From Microlunatus lacustris (GTDB taxonomy: Bacteria > Actinomycetota > Actinomycetes > Propionibacteriales > Propionibacteriaceae): 64,000 nt of DNA. Every line of letters begins with the position of its first letter. The first letter of the stretch is position 1. This document shows positions 38,665 to 47,593 of the stretch, in pieces. Made by a program: the position numbers and the translations under genes. The stretch lies in NCBI GenBank assembly GCA_039527025.1, contig BAAAJN010000001.1, forward strand, positions 496,001 through 560,000, in the 5' to 3' direction. The notes beneath the pieces were generated by a model. It was not told the DNA's origin and ran no database searches. It worked only from the letters and a program-made list of their open reading frames with translations.

Positions 38665-38777
38665 CGGACCACGGTACGACGCCGAGGTTACGGAACCGTA
38701 GGTTGCGACGCAGGTCACCTGGGGCGGCCCGTGCGAGGCGGCCTCTGGCGCACCCGACCGGCGGTTACGCTGACCGG

Positions 38778-39587
38778 GTGGCTCGCCTGGACCGGATGCG
38801 CGAGTTCGTGGACCGGCTGCACCCGTCCGGTCTGCTGTACGCCACCTACGAGCACCGGCTGATCGCCGAGCTCGACTCCAGCCAGCTGCCCCGCCACGTC
38901 GCCGTCCTCGCCGACGGGAACCGCCGGTGGGCCCGGGACAACGCCCCGGGTCAGCCCCTGGTGGCCGGCTACCGGGCCGGGGCGGAGAAGCTCAAGGAGT
39001 TCGTCGACTGGTGCGACGAGATCGGCATCCCCGTCGTCACCCTGTGGGTGCTGTCCACCGACAACTTCTCCCGCAGCGGCGCCGAAGAGCTGGCCCCGCT
39101 GCTCGAGGTGATCGAGGGGATGGTCACCGATCTGGCGGAGTCGCTGCGCTGGCGGCTGCACCCCTTCGGGGCCCTGGACCTGCTGCCCGCCAGCACCGCC
39201 GAGCTGCTCCGCGCGGCCGAGCGGGACACCGCGGACCTGCCCGGGATGGTCGTCAACATCGCCGTCTCCTACGGCGGCCGGCACGAGCTGCGGGACGCGG
39301 TCCGCTCGCTGCTGGCCGAGCACGCCCGCAACGGGACGCCCATCGACGAGCTGGCCCGCACCCTCGACATCGAGCACATCGCGGAGCACCTCTACACCGC
39401 GGGACAGCCCGACCCCGACCTGATCATCCGCACCTCGGGCGAGCAGCGGCTCTCCGGGTTCTTGATGTGGCAGTCCGCGCACAGCGAGTTCTACTTCTGC
39501 GAGGCCCTGTGGCCCGACTTCCGCAAGGTCGACTTCATCCGCGCGCTGCGGTCCTACGGCGAGCGCGAGCGACGCTTCGGCCGCTGA
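38778..39587 (+). CDS. short-chain Z-isoprenyl diphosphate synthase (Rv1086-like)
   Basis: The 269-residue cis-prenyltransferase has the catalytic Asp loop VLADGNRRWARD, SYGGRHEL, YTAGQPDPDLIIRTSGEQRLSGFLMWQSAHSE and a WPDFRKVDFIRALR ending. The order of motifs and an N-terminus of LYATYEHRLIAEL are close to mycobacterial Rv1086, which makes Z,E-farnesyl diphosphate, the precursor for decaprenyl phosphate. Plain UppS is the alternative. GTG 38778 lies 6 nt after TACGCT. Confidence 0.87.
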   Translation: MARLDRMREFVDRLHPSGLLYATYEHRLIAELDSSQLPRHVAVLADGNRRWARDNAPGQPLVAGYRAGAEKLKEFVDWCDEIGIPVVTLWVLSTDNFSRSGAEELAPLLEVIEGMVTDLAESLRWRLHPFGALDLLPASTAELLRAAERDTADLPGMVVNIAVSYGGRHELRDAVRSLLAEHARNGTPIDELARTLDIEHIAEHLYTAGQPDPDLIIRTSGEQRLSGFLMWQSAHSEFYFCEALWPDFRKVDFIRALRSYGERERRFGR

Positions 39588-39598
39588 GGGACCAGCGC

Positions 39599-40789
39599 TC
39601 AGGCCGGGCCGGGGCGCAGCGCCACCTGCAGCAGTTCCGTGCCGGCGGGCAGGCCGAGGTCGGGCCTGTCCGTGGAGCCGGAGGCCGGGTCCAGCACGAA
39701 CAGCTGGCCGTCGTCCACGCCGACGAGCCGGTCGCCGTCGGGCACCCAGGCCGCGACCCCGGACACGTCGAGGGAGGGGGCCCGCACCACCAGCTGCTTG
39801 ACCACCCGGGCGGTGTCCAGGTCGACGACCAGGGCCCGGGCCGGCCCGTCTTCCGGCTTCTCCGAGCCCAGCGAGGCCAGGTAGCGCCCGTCCGCGGAGA
39901 GGACGCCGCCGCCGGGCAGCTGGAGGTCGGTGTCGGCGAGCACGGGCTCCGACGTCCGTCGGGCCCGGTCGTAGCGCACGAGCTCGACGAAGCCGCAGGT
40001 GTCGATCTCGTCGCAGGTGGCGAGCAGGTGCTGGCGCGTCCCGGTGCCCAGGGCCGTCCCGATGGCCAGCCGTCGCCAGCTGTCCTCGACGCGTTCCCAC
40101 AGGCCGCCGGCGTCCACCAGCAGCAGCCCGCCCGTGCCGTCGGACAGGAAGTAGCCGTTCTCCCGCACCGAGGTGCCCGTCGGGGTGCCGTCGAAGGAGG
40201 TCAACGCGAAGCTCGAGCTGCGGCCGTCGAGCAGGTCGCTGACCCAGATCCGTCCCCGCGTGGCGGGCAGCACCTGGGCGCCGGCGGCGAGCAGCCCGCG
40301 CAGCGGTCGGGCGGCCCCGTCGTCGGGCACCAGCAGCCCGGGACCGTCGGCCACCGGCCGGACGAGGACCCCGGTGGCCCCGGGCACGAAGCTGACGGGT
40401 GACCCGGTCCCGACCGCGGCCGGGGTGGCCGTGGCCCGGCCGGTGCCCAGGTCGACGCGGAAGACGGTGTCCGCGCTGCGGGCGAAGAGGGTGCCGCCGC
40501 CGAGGCCGTCCGGTACCGGCCCGCGCTCGCGCAGCACCACCGGCTCCGGTGAGCCGGGAGCACGGGTGGACTGACCCGGGCCGGAGGGGGACCGGCCGAG
40601 GGGTGGGGCGGTCGGCGACGGGCCGGGCGTCGACGTGGGCACGTCCCGGTCGCGCAGCACCAGCACCCCCGAGACCAGCACGGCGATCAGGACGACGACC
40701 AGCACGAGTCGCCGGCGCCCCGGGGACCAGCCTCGCCCGGCCCCGGTGTCCAGCACCTCGGCGAGCGGCCGGTCCACGTCGTCGGGCAC
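39599..40789 (-). CDS. membrane-anchored beta-propeller-like protein
   Basis: The 396-residue protein has a cytoplasmic start, one membrane segment (about 28-46) and a Ser/Pro-rich linker. Beyond these comes a beta-rich exported domain with repeated blade-like strands (GGGTLFARSADTVFRVDLGTG, GGVLSADGRYLASLGSE, VAAWVPDGDRLVGVDDGQLFVLDPASG) suggesting a six- or seven-bladed propeller. The function is unknown. GTG 40789 lies 3 nt after the kynureninase stop, so the two are co-transcribed. Confidence 0.65.
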   Translation of the reverse strand: MPDDVDRPLAEVLDTGAGRGWSPGRRRLVLVVVLIAVLVSGVLVLRDRDVPTSTPGPSPTAPPLGRSPSGPGQSTRAPGSPEPVVLRERGPVPDGLGGGTLFARSADTVFRVDLGTGRATATPAAVGTGSPVSFVPGATGVLVRPVADGPGLLVPDDGAARPLRGLLAAGAQVLPATRGRIWVSDLLDGRSSSFALTSFDGTPTGTSVRENGYFLSDGTGGLLLVDAGGLWERVEDSWRRLAIGTALGTGTRQHLLATCDEIDTCGFVELVRYDRARRTSEPVLADTDLQLPGGGVLSADGRYLASLGSEKPEDGPARALVVDLDTARVVKQLVVRAPSLDVSGVAAWVPDGDRLVGVDDGQLFVLDPASGSTDRPDLGLPAGTELLQVALRPGPA

Positions 40790-40792
40790 CGG

Positions 40793-42025
40793 TCAGGCCT
40801 GCTCGGCCAGCTGCTCCGCGACGGCGGTGAGCCCGGTCAGCACCTCGCCGAAGGAGGTGCTCAGCGGGCTCAGCCCCAGCCGGAGGCCCTGCGGGGCCCG
40901 GAAGTCCGGGATGACGCCCTGCGCCCAGAGCCGGGGCGTCAGCGCCCGGAAGGCCGGGTGCTCCAGGGTCAGGTGGGCCCCTCGCCGCTCCGGCTCCGCG
41001 GGGGTGGCCAGGGTGACGCCCGCCGACCCCAGCAGGTCCTCGGCCGCCTCGGCGGCGAAGGCGCTGAGCAGCACCGACTTGGCGCGGACGGCGGGCATCC
41101 CGACCGACTCGAGCAGGTCGAGCATGTCCTGCAGGGCCAGCATGCCCAGCACCGGCGGGGTGCCGCTGAGCACCTGGCGGATGCCGGCGGCCGGCTCGTA
41201 GCCCGCCGCCATCTCGAAGGGGTCGGCCCGGCCCAGCCAGCCCTGCACCGGCTGCCGGAAGTCCGCCAGGTGGCGGGCGGCGACGTAGCCGAAGGCGGGC
41301 GAGCCGGGCCCGCCGTTGAGGTACTTGTAGGTGCAGCCGACGGCCAGGTCGACGTCCCAGGCGTCGAGGTCCAGCAGCACCGAGCCCACCGAGTGCGACA
41401 GGTCCCACAGCACCAGGGCGCCGGCGTCGTGGACCAGCCGGGTGAGGGCCTGCGCCGGCGCGAGGTGGCCGGAGCGGTAGGCGACGTGGCTGAGGACCAC
41501 CAGCGCCGTCCGCTCCGACAGCACCGGCGCCAGGTCGGCCGGCTCCACGCCGGACCGGCGGTCGGACTCCACCCAGCGCAGGGTCAGGCCCCGTTCCGCG
41601 GCGATGCCCTCGAGCACGTAGCGGTCGGTGGGGAAGTTGTCGGTGTCGAGGACCACCTCGTCGCGGCCGGGGCGCAGCTCGACGGCGGCCCGGGCCAGCT
41701 TGTACAGCAGCACCGTCGTGGAGTCACCGACCACCGTCTGCCCGGCCGCGGCCCCCAGGCAGATCCGGCCGATCCGGTCGCCGACGTGCAGCGGCAGGTC
41801 CAGCCAGCCCTCGTCCCAGCCGCGGATCAGCCGGCCCGCCCACTGCTCCCGGACGAACGCCTCGATGCGGACGGCCGAGGCGGCCAACGGCCGGCCGAGG
41901 GAGTTGCCGTCCAGGTACGCGACGACGTCGTCGTCGGGGCCGGTGAGGAAGCGTCCCCGGTGCGTCCGCAGCGGATCGCTCGCGTCCAGCTCGGCGGCGC
42001 GGTCGGTCCAGGAGGGCATGCTCAC
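40793..42025 (-). CDS. kynU: kynureninase
   Basis: Kynureninase hydrolyses kynurenine to anthranilate (or the 3-hydroxy form) and alanine in tryptophan breakdown. The 410-residue PLP enzyme has LDGNSLGRPL, GDSTTVLLYKLARAAVEL, LWDLSHSVGSVLLDL, the PLP-lysine segment GCTYKYLNGGPGSPAF, and GWLGRADPFEMAAGYEPAAGIRQVLSGTPP. No tryptophan dioxygenase or formamidase is in the window. GTG 42025 lies 6 nt after TACGGT, so it is probably leaderless. Confidence 0.93.
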   Translation of the reverse strand: MSMPSWTDRAAELDASDPLRTHRGRFLTGPDDDVVAYLDGNSLGRPLAASAVRIEAFVREQWAGRLIRGWDEGWLDLPLHVGDRIGRICLGAAAGQTVVGDSTTVLLYKLARAAVELRPGRDEVVLDTDNFPTDRYVLEGIAAERGLTLRWVESDRRSGVEPADLAPVLSERTALVVLSHVAYRSGHLAPAQALTRLVHDAGALVLWDLSHSVGSVLLDLDAWDVDLAVGCTYKYLNGGPGSPAFGYVAARHLADFRQPVQGWLGRADPFEMAAGYEPAAGIRQVLSGTPPVLGMLALQDMLDLLESVGMPAVRAKSVLLSAFAAEAAEDLLGSAGVTLATPAEPERRGAHLTLEHPAFRALTPRLWAQGVIPDFRAPQGLRLGLSPLSTSFGEVLTGLTAVAEQLAEQA

Positions 42026-42177
42026 GCCGCCACCGTACGGCCCCGCGCCGCACCGGGCGGCGGGGTCGAGGAGGCCGGGCGCTACCTTGGCCCTACCGCA
42101 GCCGGGTCCGACCACCTCGCCGGCGCGGCCGGGACCGGCGCCGCGGTCGGACCGGAGACCGGTCAGAGGAGATCGTC

Positions 42178-43125
42178 GTGAGCATCGAGAACGTCGCCGT
42201 CGTGGGAGCGGGCTACATGGGCGGGGGCATCGCCCAGGTGCTGGCCATGGCCGGCTTCCAGGTCGCCATCACCGACGCCGACCCCGAGACCACCCTGCGG
42301 CACCGCGACCGGCTGTACGCCGAGGCCGCCGAGTTCGAGCGGGAGGGCCTGTTCGACCCGGGTTCGGCGGCGCTGGTCGAGGCGAACCTGCGCGCCGCCA
42401 GCAGCCTGGCCGACGCCGTCGAGGGCGCGGACTTCGTCGAGGAGGCCGTCCTCGAGGTGCCCGAGGTCAAGGGCCCGGTGCTGCGCGACATCGAGGCCGT
42501 CGCCCGGCCCGGCACCTTCCTCGGCAGCAACACCTCGACGCTCCCGATCAGCAGCCTGGCCGCGTACCTCACCCGGCCGGCCTCGTTCCTCGGCGTGCAC
42601 TTCTCCAACCCCGCCCCCTTCATCCCGGGGGTGGAGCTGATCGCGCACGCCGACACCGACGAGGCCGCCGTCGTCGCCGCCGAGGAGGTCGTCGCCCGGA
42701 CCGGCAAGCTGAGCGCGCGGGTCAGCGACCAGGCCGGCTTCGTGCTGAACCGGCTGCAGTACGTGCTGCTCCGCGAGGCGGTCAACCTCGTCGAGGAGGG
42801 CGTCGCCACCGCCGAGGACGTCGACACCATCGTCCGGACCACCTTCGGCTACCGGCTGCCGTTCTTCGGCCCGTTCGCCATCGCCGACATGGCCGGGCTC
42901 GACGTGTACGCCGCCGGCTTCCGCACCCTGTCCGAGCACTACGGCGAACGGCTGGCCACGCCGACGATGCTCACCGAGCTGGTCGAGGCCGGCAAGTACG
43001 GCGTCAAGAAGGACGGCGGCTTCGTCACCCCGGCCGGCGACCAGGCGCCGCTGGTCGCCTACCGCAACCGCGCCTACGCCCGGCTCGGCCAGCTGCTGCG
43101 CGAGCTCGGCCCCTCCCCCCGCTGA
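42178..43125 (+). CDS. 3-hydroxyacyl-CoA dehydrogenase-family oxidoreductase
   Basis: The 315-residue NAD-binding enzyme starts with GAGYMGGGIAQVLAMAGFQV (Rossmann loop) and has NTSTLPIS, VHFSNPAPFIPGVELI and the C-terminal domain (PFFGPFAIADMAGLDVYAAG). Its two neighbours (a sugar isomerase and a DUF1537 kinase) suggest oxidation of a sugar-acid hydroxyl rather than beta-oxidation, like L-gulonate or threonate dehydrogenases; this is inference. GTG 42178 has AGAGGAG upstream. Confidence 0.85.
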   Translation: MSIENVAVVGAGYMGGGIAQVLAMAGFQVAITDADPETTLRHRDRLYAEAAEFEREGLFDPGSAALVEANLRAASSLADAVEGADFVEEAVLEVPEVKGPVLRDIEAVARPGTFLGSNTSTLPISSLAAYLTRPASFLGVHFSNPAPFIPGVELIAHADTDEAAVVAAEEVVARTGKLSARVSDQAGFVLNRLQYVLLREAVNLVEEGVATAEDVDTIVRTTFGYRLPFFGPFAIADMAGLDVYAAGFRTLSEHYGERLATPTMLTELVEAGKYGVKKDGGFVTPAGDQAPLVAYRNRAYARLGQLLRELGPSPR

Positions 43126-43160
43126 CCCGGCCCGCGCCCGACCCGACCCAGGAGAGCCCT

Positions 43161-44111
43161 ATGACCACCCCGCCCGACCCGTCGAGCTGGACCGCGGAGA
43201 CCTGGCCGATCGCGACGGCCATGCTCGCCTTCGGCAGCACCGACTCCCGCGGTGGTCCGATCCAGGACGCCGACCCGGAGGAATGGGCCCGTCAGCTCCG
43301 GCTGGTCCGGCGGCTGGGGATGACCGAGGTCGACCCCACCGACACCTGGGTGCGGATCGGCGACCTCGACGACACCCGGCTGGAGGACTTCCGGGCTGTG
43401 GTGGCCGACGCCGGGCTGACCATCCCGGCCATCTCCACCTCCCGGCGCAGCGTGATGGACCCCGAGCGCGGGGAGGAGTACCTGGCCTACAGCCACCGGC
43501 TGCTGGACCGGGCGGCGGCGCTGGACATCCCGATGGTGAGCTTCGGGTTCTTCCAGCCCTTCACCCCCGCCCAGGCGCAGGCGCTGTGGTTCTGGCTGGA
43601 GCCGGGCTGGCAGGACGACGAGTCGCCCGAGGTGCGGGCGCTGGCCGCGTCCCGCATCCGCGAGCTGGCCGAGCACGCGGCCGCCAACGGCCAGCAGATC
43701 ACCCTCGAGATGTACGAGGACACCTACGTCGGGACGTGCGACTCGGCCGTGGCCTTCCTGGCCGAGGTGGACCACCCGGCCTGCGGGCTGAACCCCGACA
43801 TCGGCAACTTCATCCGCCTGCACCGACCGATCGAGCCGGTCCCGCAGATGCTGGAGAAAGTGCTGCCGCACGCCAACTACTGGCACGTCAAGAACTACCT
43901 GCGCGACGAGGACCCGGGCAGCGGCACCGTGATGACCTTCCCGGTGCCGATGGACATGGGCCTGATCAACTACCGCGCCGCGATCGCCCGCGCGCTGGAG
44001 CTCGGCTTCCGTGGCGCGTTCCTGTGCGAGCACTACGGCAGCGACAGCCTCGGGGTGATCGCCAAGAACACGGCCTACATCCGCGAGGTGCTCGCCACCC
44101 TGCTCGACTGA
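43161..44111 (+). CDS. sugar phosphate isomerase/epimerase-family TIM barrel
   Basis: The 316-residue xylose-isomerase-like barrel has VDPTDTWVRIGDL near the start, a metal-binding LEMYEDTYVG, and NPDIGNFIRLHRP and YWHVKNYL segments with the Glu/Asp/His ligands expected for a divalent metal. Relatives (OtnI, hydroxypyruvate isomerase, IolE) act on sugars and sugar acids. ATG 43161 follows AGGAGAG, 35 nt after the dehydrogenase gene; all three genes probably form one operon. Confidence 0.8.
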   Translation: MTTPPDPSSWTAETWPIATAMLAFGSTDSRGGPIQDADPEEWARQLRLVRRLGMTEVDPTDTWVRIGDLDDTRLEDFRAVVADAGLTIPAISTSRRSVMDPERGEEYLAYSHRLLDRAAALDIPMVSFGFFQPFTPAQAQALWFWLEPGWQDDESPEVRALAASRIRELAEHAAANGQQITLEMYEDTYVGTCDSAVAFLAEVDHPACGLNPDIGNFIRLHRPIEPVPQMLEKVLPHANYWHVKNYLRDEDPGSGTVMTFPVPMDMGLINYRAAIARALELGFRGAFLCEHYGSDSLGVIAKNTAYIREVLATLLD

Positions 44112-44117
44112 GCTCCG

Positions 44118-45560
44118 GTGAGCCGCACCCTCGACGAGCTGCTGGCCGGTCGTCCCCCGGGCCCCGCCGTCGACGTCGACGCGCTGGCCGCCCGGGTGCG
44201 GGCGACCGGGCGGGTGCTGCTCGTGCTGGACGACGACCCGACCGGGACGCAGTCCGTCGCCGACCTGCCCGTGCTGCTGGACTGGTCGCCGACGTCGCTG
44301 CGCTGGGCCTTCGCGCAGGACGAGCCGGCCGTCTACGTGATGACCAACACCCGCAGCCTGGGGCCCGCGGCGGCCGCCGCCCGGAACCAGGAGGTGGCCC
44401 GGAACGCGCTGGCGGTGGCGGCCGAGCGGGGGGTCGAGCTCTGCCTGGTCTCCCGCTCCGACTCCACTCTGCGCGGCCACTTCCCGCTGGAGACCGACGT
44501 GCTGGCCGCAGAGGCGCGGACGGTCACCGGCGCTCCCGTGGACGGGGTGCTGCTGGTGCCCGCCTTCGGGGACGCCGGCCGGGTCACCCTCGACGGCGTG
44601 CACTGGGCCGGCGTCGACGGCGCCTACCTGCCGGTGGGGGAGAGCGAGTTCGCCCGGGACGCCACCTTCGGCTACGCCGCCTCGGACCTGCGGGAGTGGG
44701 TGGCGGAGAAGTCCGGGGGACGGATCCCGGCCGCGACGGTGCGGCTGGTGGACCTGAGCACGCTGCGGACCGACCCGGTGGCCGTCCGGGCCGCGCTGAC
44801 CGGGCTGCGCGACGGAGCGGTGCTGGTCGCCGACGCCGTGGAGGAGAACGACCTGCGGCTGCTCGCCGAGGCCGTGCTGGAGGTGCAGCAGCAGGGGGTG
44901 CGGCTGGTGGTCCGGGCCGGCCCGCCGTTCCCGCGCGCCCTGGTCGGTCAGCGGCCCCGACCGCCGCTGAGGCGGGCCGAGCTGGTCGCGGTGCGCGCGG
45001 GCGGGCCCGCCGAGGACGCCGTCGGCGGGCTGGTGGTCGTCGGCTCCCACGTCGCGCTGACCACCCGCCAGCTGGAGCGGCTGGTCGCCCGGCGCCACCC
45101 CGTCGAGCTGGAGCTCGACGTGGCCACGGTGCAGCGGGCGGCGGCGGACGGTCGCGAGCTGGCCGGGTACCTGGAGGAGCTGGCGCGGGAGGCCGCCACG
45201 GCGCTCGCCGGCGGCCACGTCGTGGTCAGCACCAGCCGGCGGTTGGCCACCAGCGGTGGCGGCGAGGAGGCGCTGGGTCTGGCCCGCGCGGTCTCGACCG
45301 CCCTGGTCACCGTGGTCCAGCAGGTGCTCGCAGCCCGGCCGCCGCGCTTCGTGGTGGCCAAGGGCGGCATCACCTCTTCCGACGTCGCCGCTCGGGGGCT
45401 GGGCATCACCCGAGCCATGGTGCGCGGCCCCATGCTGCCCGGCATCGTCTCGCTCTGGGAGCCGGTGGACGGACCGGCCCGAGGCATCCCCTACGTCGTC
45501 TTCGCCGGCAACGTCGGCGGCGACGAGAGCCTGGCCGACGTCGTCGACCGGCTCGGCTGA
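44118..45560 (+). CDS. DUF1537 four-carbon acid sugar kinase-family protein
   Basis: The 480-residue protein has LLVLDDDPTGTQSVADLPVLLDW at the N-terminus, VYVMTNTRSLGP, RSDSTLRGHFPLE, and the C-terminal KGGITSSDVAARGL and EPVDGPARGIPYVVFAGNVGGDE. DUF1537 kinases (OtnK, DtnK, DenK) phosphorylate tetronate-type acids such as D-threonate and D-erythronate. Substrate here is inferred from context. GTG 44118 lies 6 nt after the preceding stop. Confidence 0.9.
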   Translation: MSRTLDELLAGRPPGPAVDVDALAARVRATGRVLLVLDDDPTGTQSVADLPVLLDWSPTSLRWAFAQDEPAVYVMTNTRSLGPAAAAARNQEVARNALAVAAERGVELCLVSRSDSTLRGHFPLETDVLAAEARTVTGAPVDGVLLVPAFGDAGRVTLDGVHWAGVDGAYLPVGESEFARDATFGYAASDLREWVAEKSGGRIPAATVRLVDLSTLRTDPVAVRAALTGLRDGAVLVADAVEENDLRLLAEAVLEVQQQGVRLVVRAGPPFPRALVGQRPRPPLRRAELVAVRAGGPAEDAVGGLVVVGSHVALTTRQLERLVARRHPVELELDVATVQRAAADGRELAGYLEELAREAATALAGGHVVVSTSRRLATSGGGEEALGLARAVSTALVTVVQQVLAARPPRFVVAKGGITSSDVAARGLGITRAMVRGPMLPGIVSLWEPVDGPARGIPYVVFAGNVGGDESLADVVDRLG

Positions 45561-45639
45561 CCCGCGGGACAGGTCTCGCGCGACCTCCGGACGAGGGACG
45601 TGGCGGTCACCGCCCGCCTCGGTGACCCCCACGCCTGGG

Positions 45640-45668
45640 GGTGGGCCGGCGCTGAGGCGCCGCCCACC
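45640..45668. terminator. hairpin terminator between convergent genes
   Basis: GGTGGGCCGGCG (45640-45651) pairs with CGCCGCCCACC (45658-45668) with one bulged C, around CTGAGG. It lies between the DUF1537 gene and the GlsB-like gene and can serve both strands. Confidence 0.7.
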
Positions 45669-45675
45669 CCGGTCC

Positions 45676-45954
45676 TCAGACGCGGGCGCCGCGCCGCCCG
45701 GCCACCCGGGTCCAGATCAGCAGGACGATCACGGCGCCGATCACCGAGCCGATGATCCCGGCCGGCTGCAGAAAGCCGCTGCCGGAGTCCCGGCCGAAGA
45801 TCAGGTGGCCGAGGAAACCGCCGACGAACGAGCCGATGATGCCCAGCAGGATCGTCATGGGGATGGAGAGGCCCTGCCGGCCAGGCACCAGCAGGCGTGC
45901 GAGCGCGCCGGCGATCAGGCCGACGACGATGATGCTCAGGATCAGTCCCAGCAT
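45676..45954 (-). CDS. GlsB/YeaQ/YmgE family stress membrane protein
   Basis: The 92-residue protein has three membrane segments with the family motifs MLGLILSIIVVGLIAGALARLLVPGRQGLSI, TILLGIIGSFVGGFLG and IIGSVIGAVIVLLIW. These transglycosylase-associated proteins are stress-induced and of unknown mechanism. ATG 45954 begins exactly at the family start, with AAGGGC upstream. The region to the response regulator contains a GGGTG-CACTA-CACCC dyad (46056-46070) that could be an operator. Confidence 0.88.
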   Translation of the reverse strand: MLGLILSIIVVGLIAGALARLLVPGRQGLSIPMTILLGIIGSFVGGFLGHLIFGRDSGSGFLQPAGIIGSVIGAVIVLLIWTRVAGRRGARV

Positions 45955-46092
45955 GATGTGCCCTTCTGTCGGGTACGTGCGTGACGTACGCCAGGCGACC
46001 CGTGGACCGGGTCGGCGGGTGGCTTCCCGCATGACCAATCAACCACCCGGAGGGAGGGTGCACTACACCCCTAGGTGGGTTATCGTCGGCTC

Positions 46093-46758
46093 GTGCCCGC
46101 TTCAACCGCTCCCATCACCGTCGCCCTGGTGGATGACTACGACGTGGTGGTGATCGGCGTGGCCAGCATCCTGGACCGGTATCGAGGACGCGTGGTGATC
46201 GCCGAGCTCAACACGAACCTGGGCCTCAGCGACACCGTCGACATCGTCCTCTACGACTCCTTCGCCCAGCCGGAGGCCGACCACGAGGAGATCCAGGTGC
46301 TGGTCGACAACCCACGGGCCAAGCACGTCGTCGTCTACACCTGGAACTTCCACCCCGACCTCGTCGAGACCGCGCGGCGGGCGGGCGTGCACGGGTACCT
46401 GTCCAAGGCGCTGCCGGCCCGCGAGCTGGTGGAAGCCCTGGAGCGGGTGCACGCCGGGGAGCACGTGTTCAGTGAGGTGCCGGGGCGGGTGCGGACGGTC
46501 ACCGGGCTCAACTGGCCTGGCCGGACCGAGGGCCTGACCGACCGCGAGGCCGAGATCCTCGCCCTCATCACCCAGGGCAAGAGCAACGCCGAGGTCGCGG
46601 GACTGACCTACCTGAGTCCCAACACCGTGAAGTCCTACATCCGCACGGTCTACCGCAAGATCGACGCCGGCAGCCGCACCCAGGCGGTGCTGTGGGGCAT
46701 CGAGCACGGGTTCGCGCCCGACCACCACCGGATCGACCACTGGCGGGGCGGCCCGTAG
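46093..46758 (+). CDS. LuxR-type response regulator
   Basis: The 221-residue regulator has a receiver domain with LVDDYD (acidic pair), the phospho-acceptor Asp in VDIVLYDSFA, VVVYTW and the Lys in GYLSKAL, then a LuxR/NarL HTH (LTDREAEILALITQGKSNAEVAGLTYLSPNTVKSYIRTVYRKI). No histidine kinase is adjacent, so it is an orphan. GTG 46093 lies 6 nt after TATCGT; the upstream GTG would add only six residues. Confidence 0.88.
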   Translation: MPASTAPITVALVDDYDVVVIGVASILDRYRGRVVIAELNTNLGLSDTVDIVLYDSFAQPEADHEEIQVLVDNPRAKHVVVYTWNFHPDLVETARRAGVHGYLSKALPARELVEALERVHAGEHVFSEVPGRVRTVTGLNWPGRTEGLTDREAEILALITQGKSNAEVAGLTYLSPNTVKSYIRTVYRKIDAGSRTQAVLWGIEHGFAPDHHRIDHWRGGP

Positions 46759-46783
46759 GCCACGGCTCGGGGCGGTCGACCGC

Positions 46784-47296
46784 TCAGTCGGCCAGCCGGA
46801 AGGCCAGCCGGGTCGTCCAGCGGCTCATGTCCGCCTCGACCGCCGGGTCGGTCTCCATCCACTCCAGCCGGCAACCCCAGATCTCACCCTCGCCCGAGGG
46901 CTGGACGTCGAAGGCCAGCCCCTGCGCCTCCGTCCAGGCCAGCAGATCGGCGGTGACCCCGACCAGGTCGGCCGGGTGCCCGACGTAGCTGGTGGTCACG
47001 TAGCGGCCGGCGGGCAGCACGTCGGGACGGACCTCGCCCTCGCCGGCCAGCTCGGTCGGCGTCGGGAAGCCCGCCTCCATGACCAGCCGCCGGTCCATGT
47101 CGATCACCCGGTAGCGGAAGAAGGGCGGGCCGGCCGGCGCGACGCCCTGGTCGGCCAGCCACCCCTCGACCTCGCCGAAGCGGTCGGCGATGGCCGGGAT
47201 GGTGTCCATCGTCACGTCACCGGTGACGGCGACGTAGGGCTGCGGGTCCTCCTCGACCACGGCGAACCGGGTGCCGGGCGTGCTGGTCTGCTCCAT
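46784..47296 (-). CDS. GyrI-like small-molecule-binding protein
   Basis: The 170-residue product contains an EDPQPYVAVTGDVTMDTIPAIADRF segment, FFRYRVIDMDRRLVMEAGFP, and VLPAGRYVTTSYVGHPADLVGVTADLLAW, matching the GyrI-like/AraC effector-binding fold. Such stand-alone proteins bind or hydrolyse small hydrophobic compounds. It converges with the response regulator. No DNA-binding domain is present. Confidence 0.72.
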   Translation of the reverse strand: MEQTSTPGTRFAVVEEDPQPYVAVTGDVTMDTIPAIADRFGEVEGWLADQGVAPAGPPFFRYRVIDMDRRLVMEAGFPTPTELAGEGEVRPDVLPAGRYVTTSYVGHPADLVGVTADLLAWTEAQGLAFDVQPSGEGEIWGCRLEWMETDPAVEADMSRWTTRLAFRLAD

Positions 47297-47593
47297 GCCG
47301 CTCAGACCTGCCCGGAGGCTCGAAGTCATCGGGGGCACGACGAGCGGTCGACCGGGCGGCGTCGGGGAGGTTTCGGTCGTGCGACGGAGCGGCGTGGCGC
47401 GGGTGGTGCGCACACCGGCGGCCGTAGCGTCGCCAGTGCGGGCCGTGGGGAAGCGGCCCGTGCGGGAGGCGATGCATGCACCGTCGATCGACGGGCACGA
47501 CCCGGCCGGCAGCGGCCCGGGGACGACTCCGGCCCACCACGTGACCGTGGGGCCGGACGCGGACCCGCGTGCGGCCCTCAGAAGGGCAACACC

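Noticed and set aside
38715..41408. An 897-codon minus-strand frame over the prenyltransferase and kynureninase regions
   Set aside because: It is low-complexity Arg/Gly/Ala/Pro translation in the wrong frame of two well-supported genes.
46056..46070. GGGTG-CACTA-CACCC as a definite operator for GlsB or the response regulator
   Set aside because: Arms of only 5 bp occur by chance in DNA of this composition; noted but not called.
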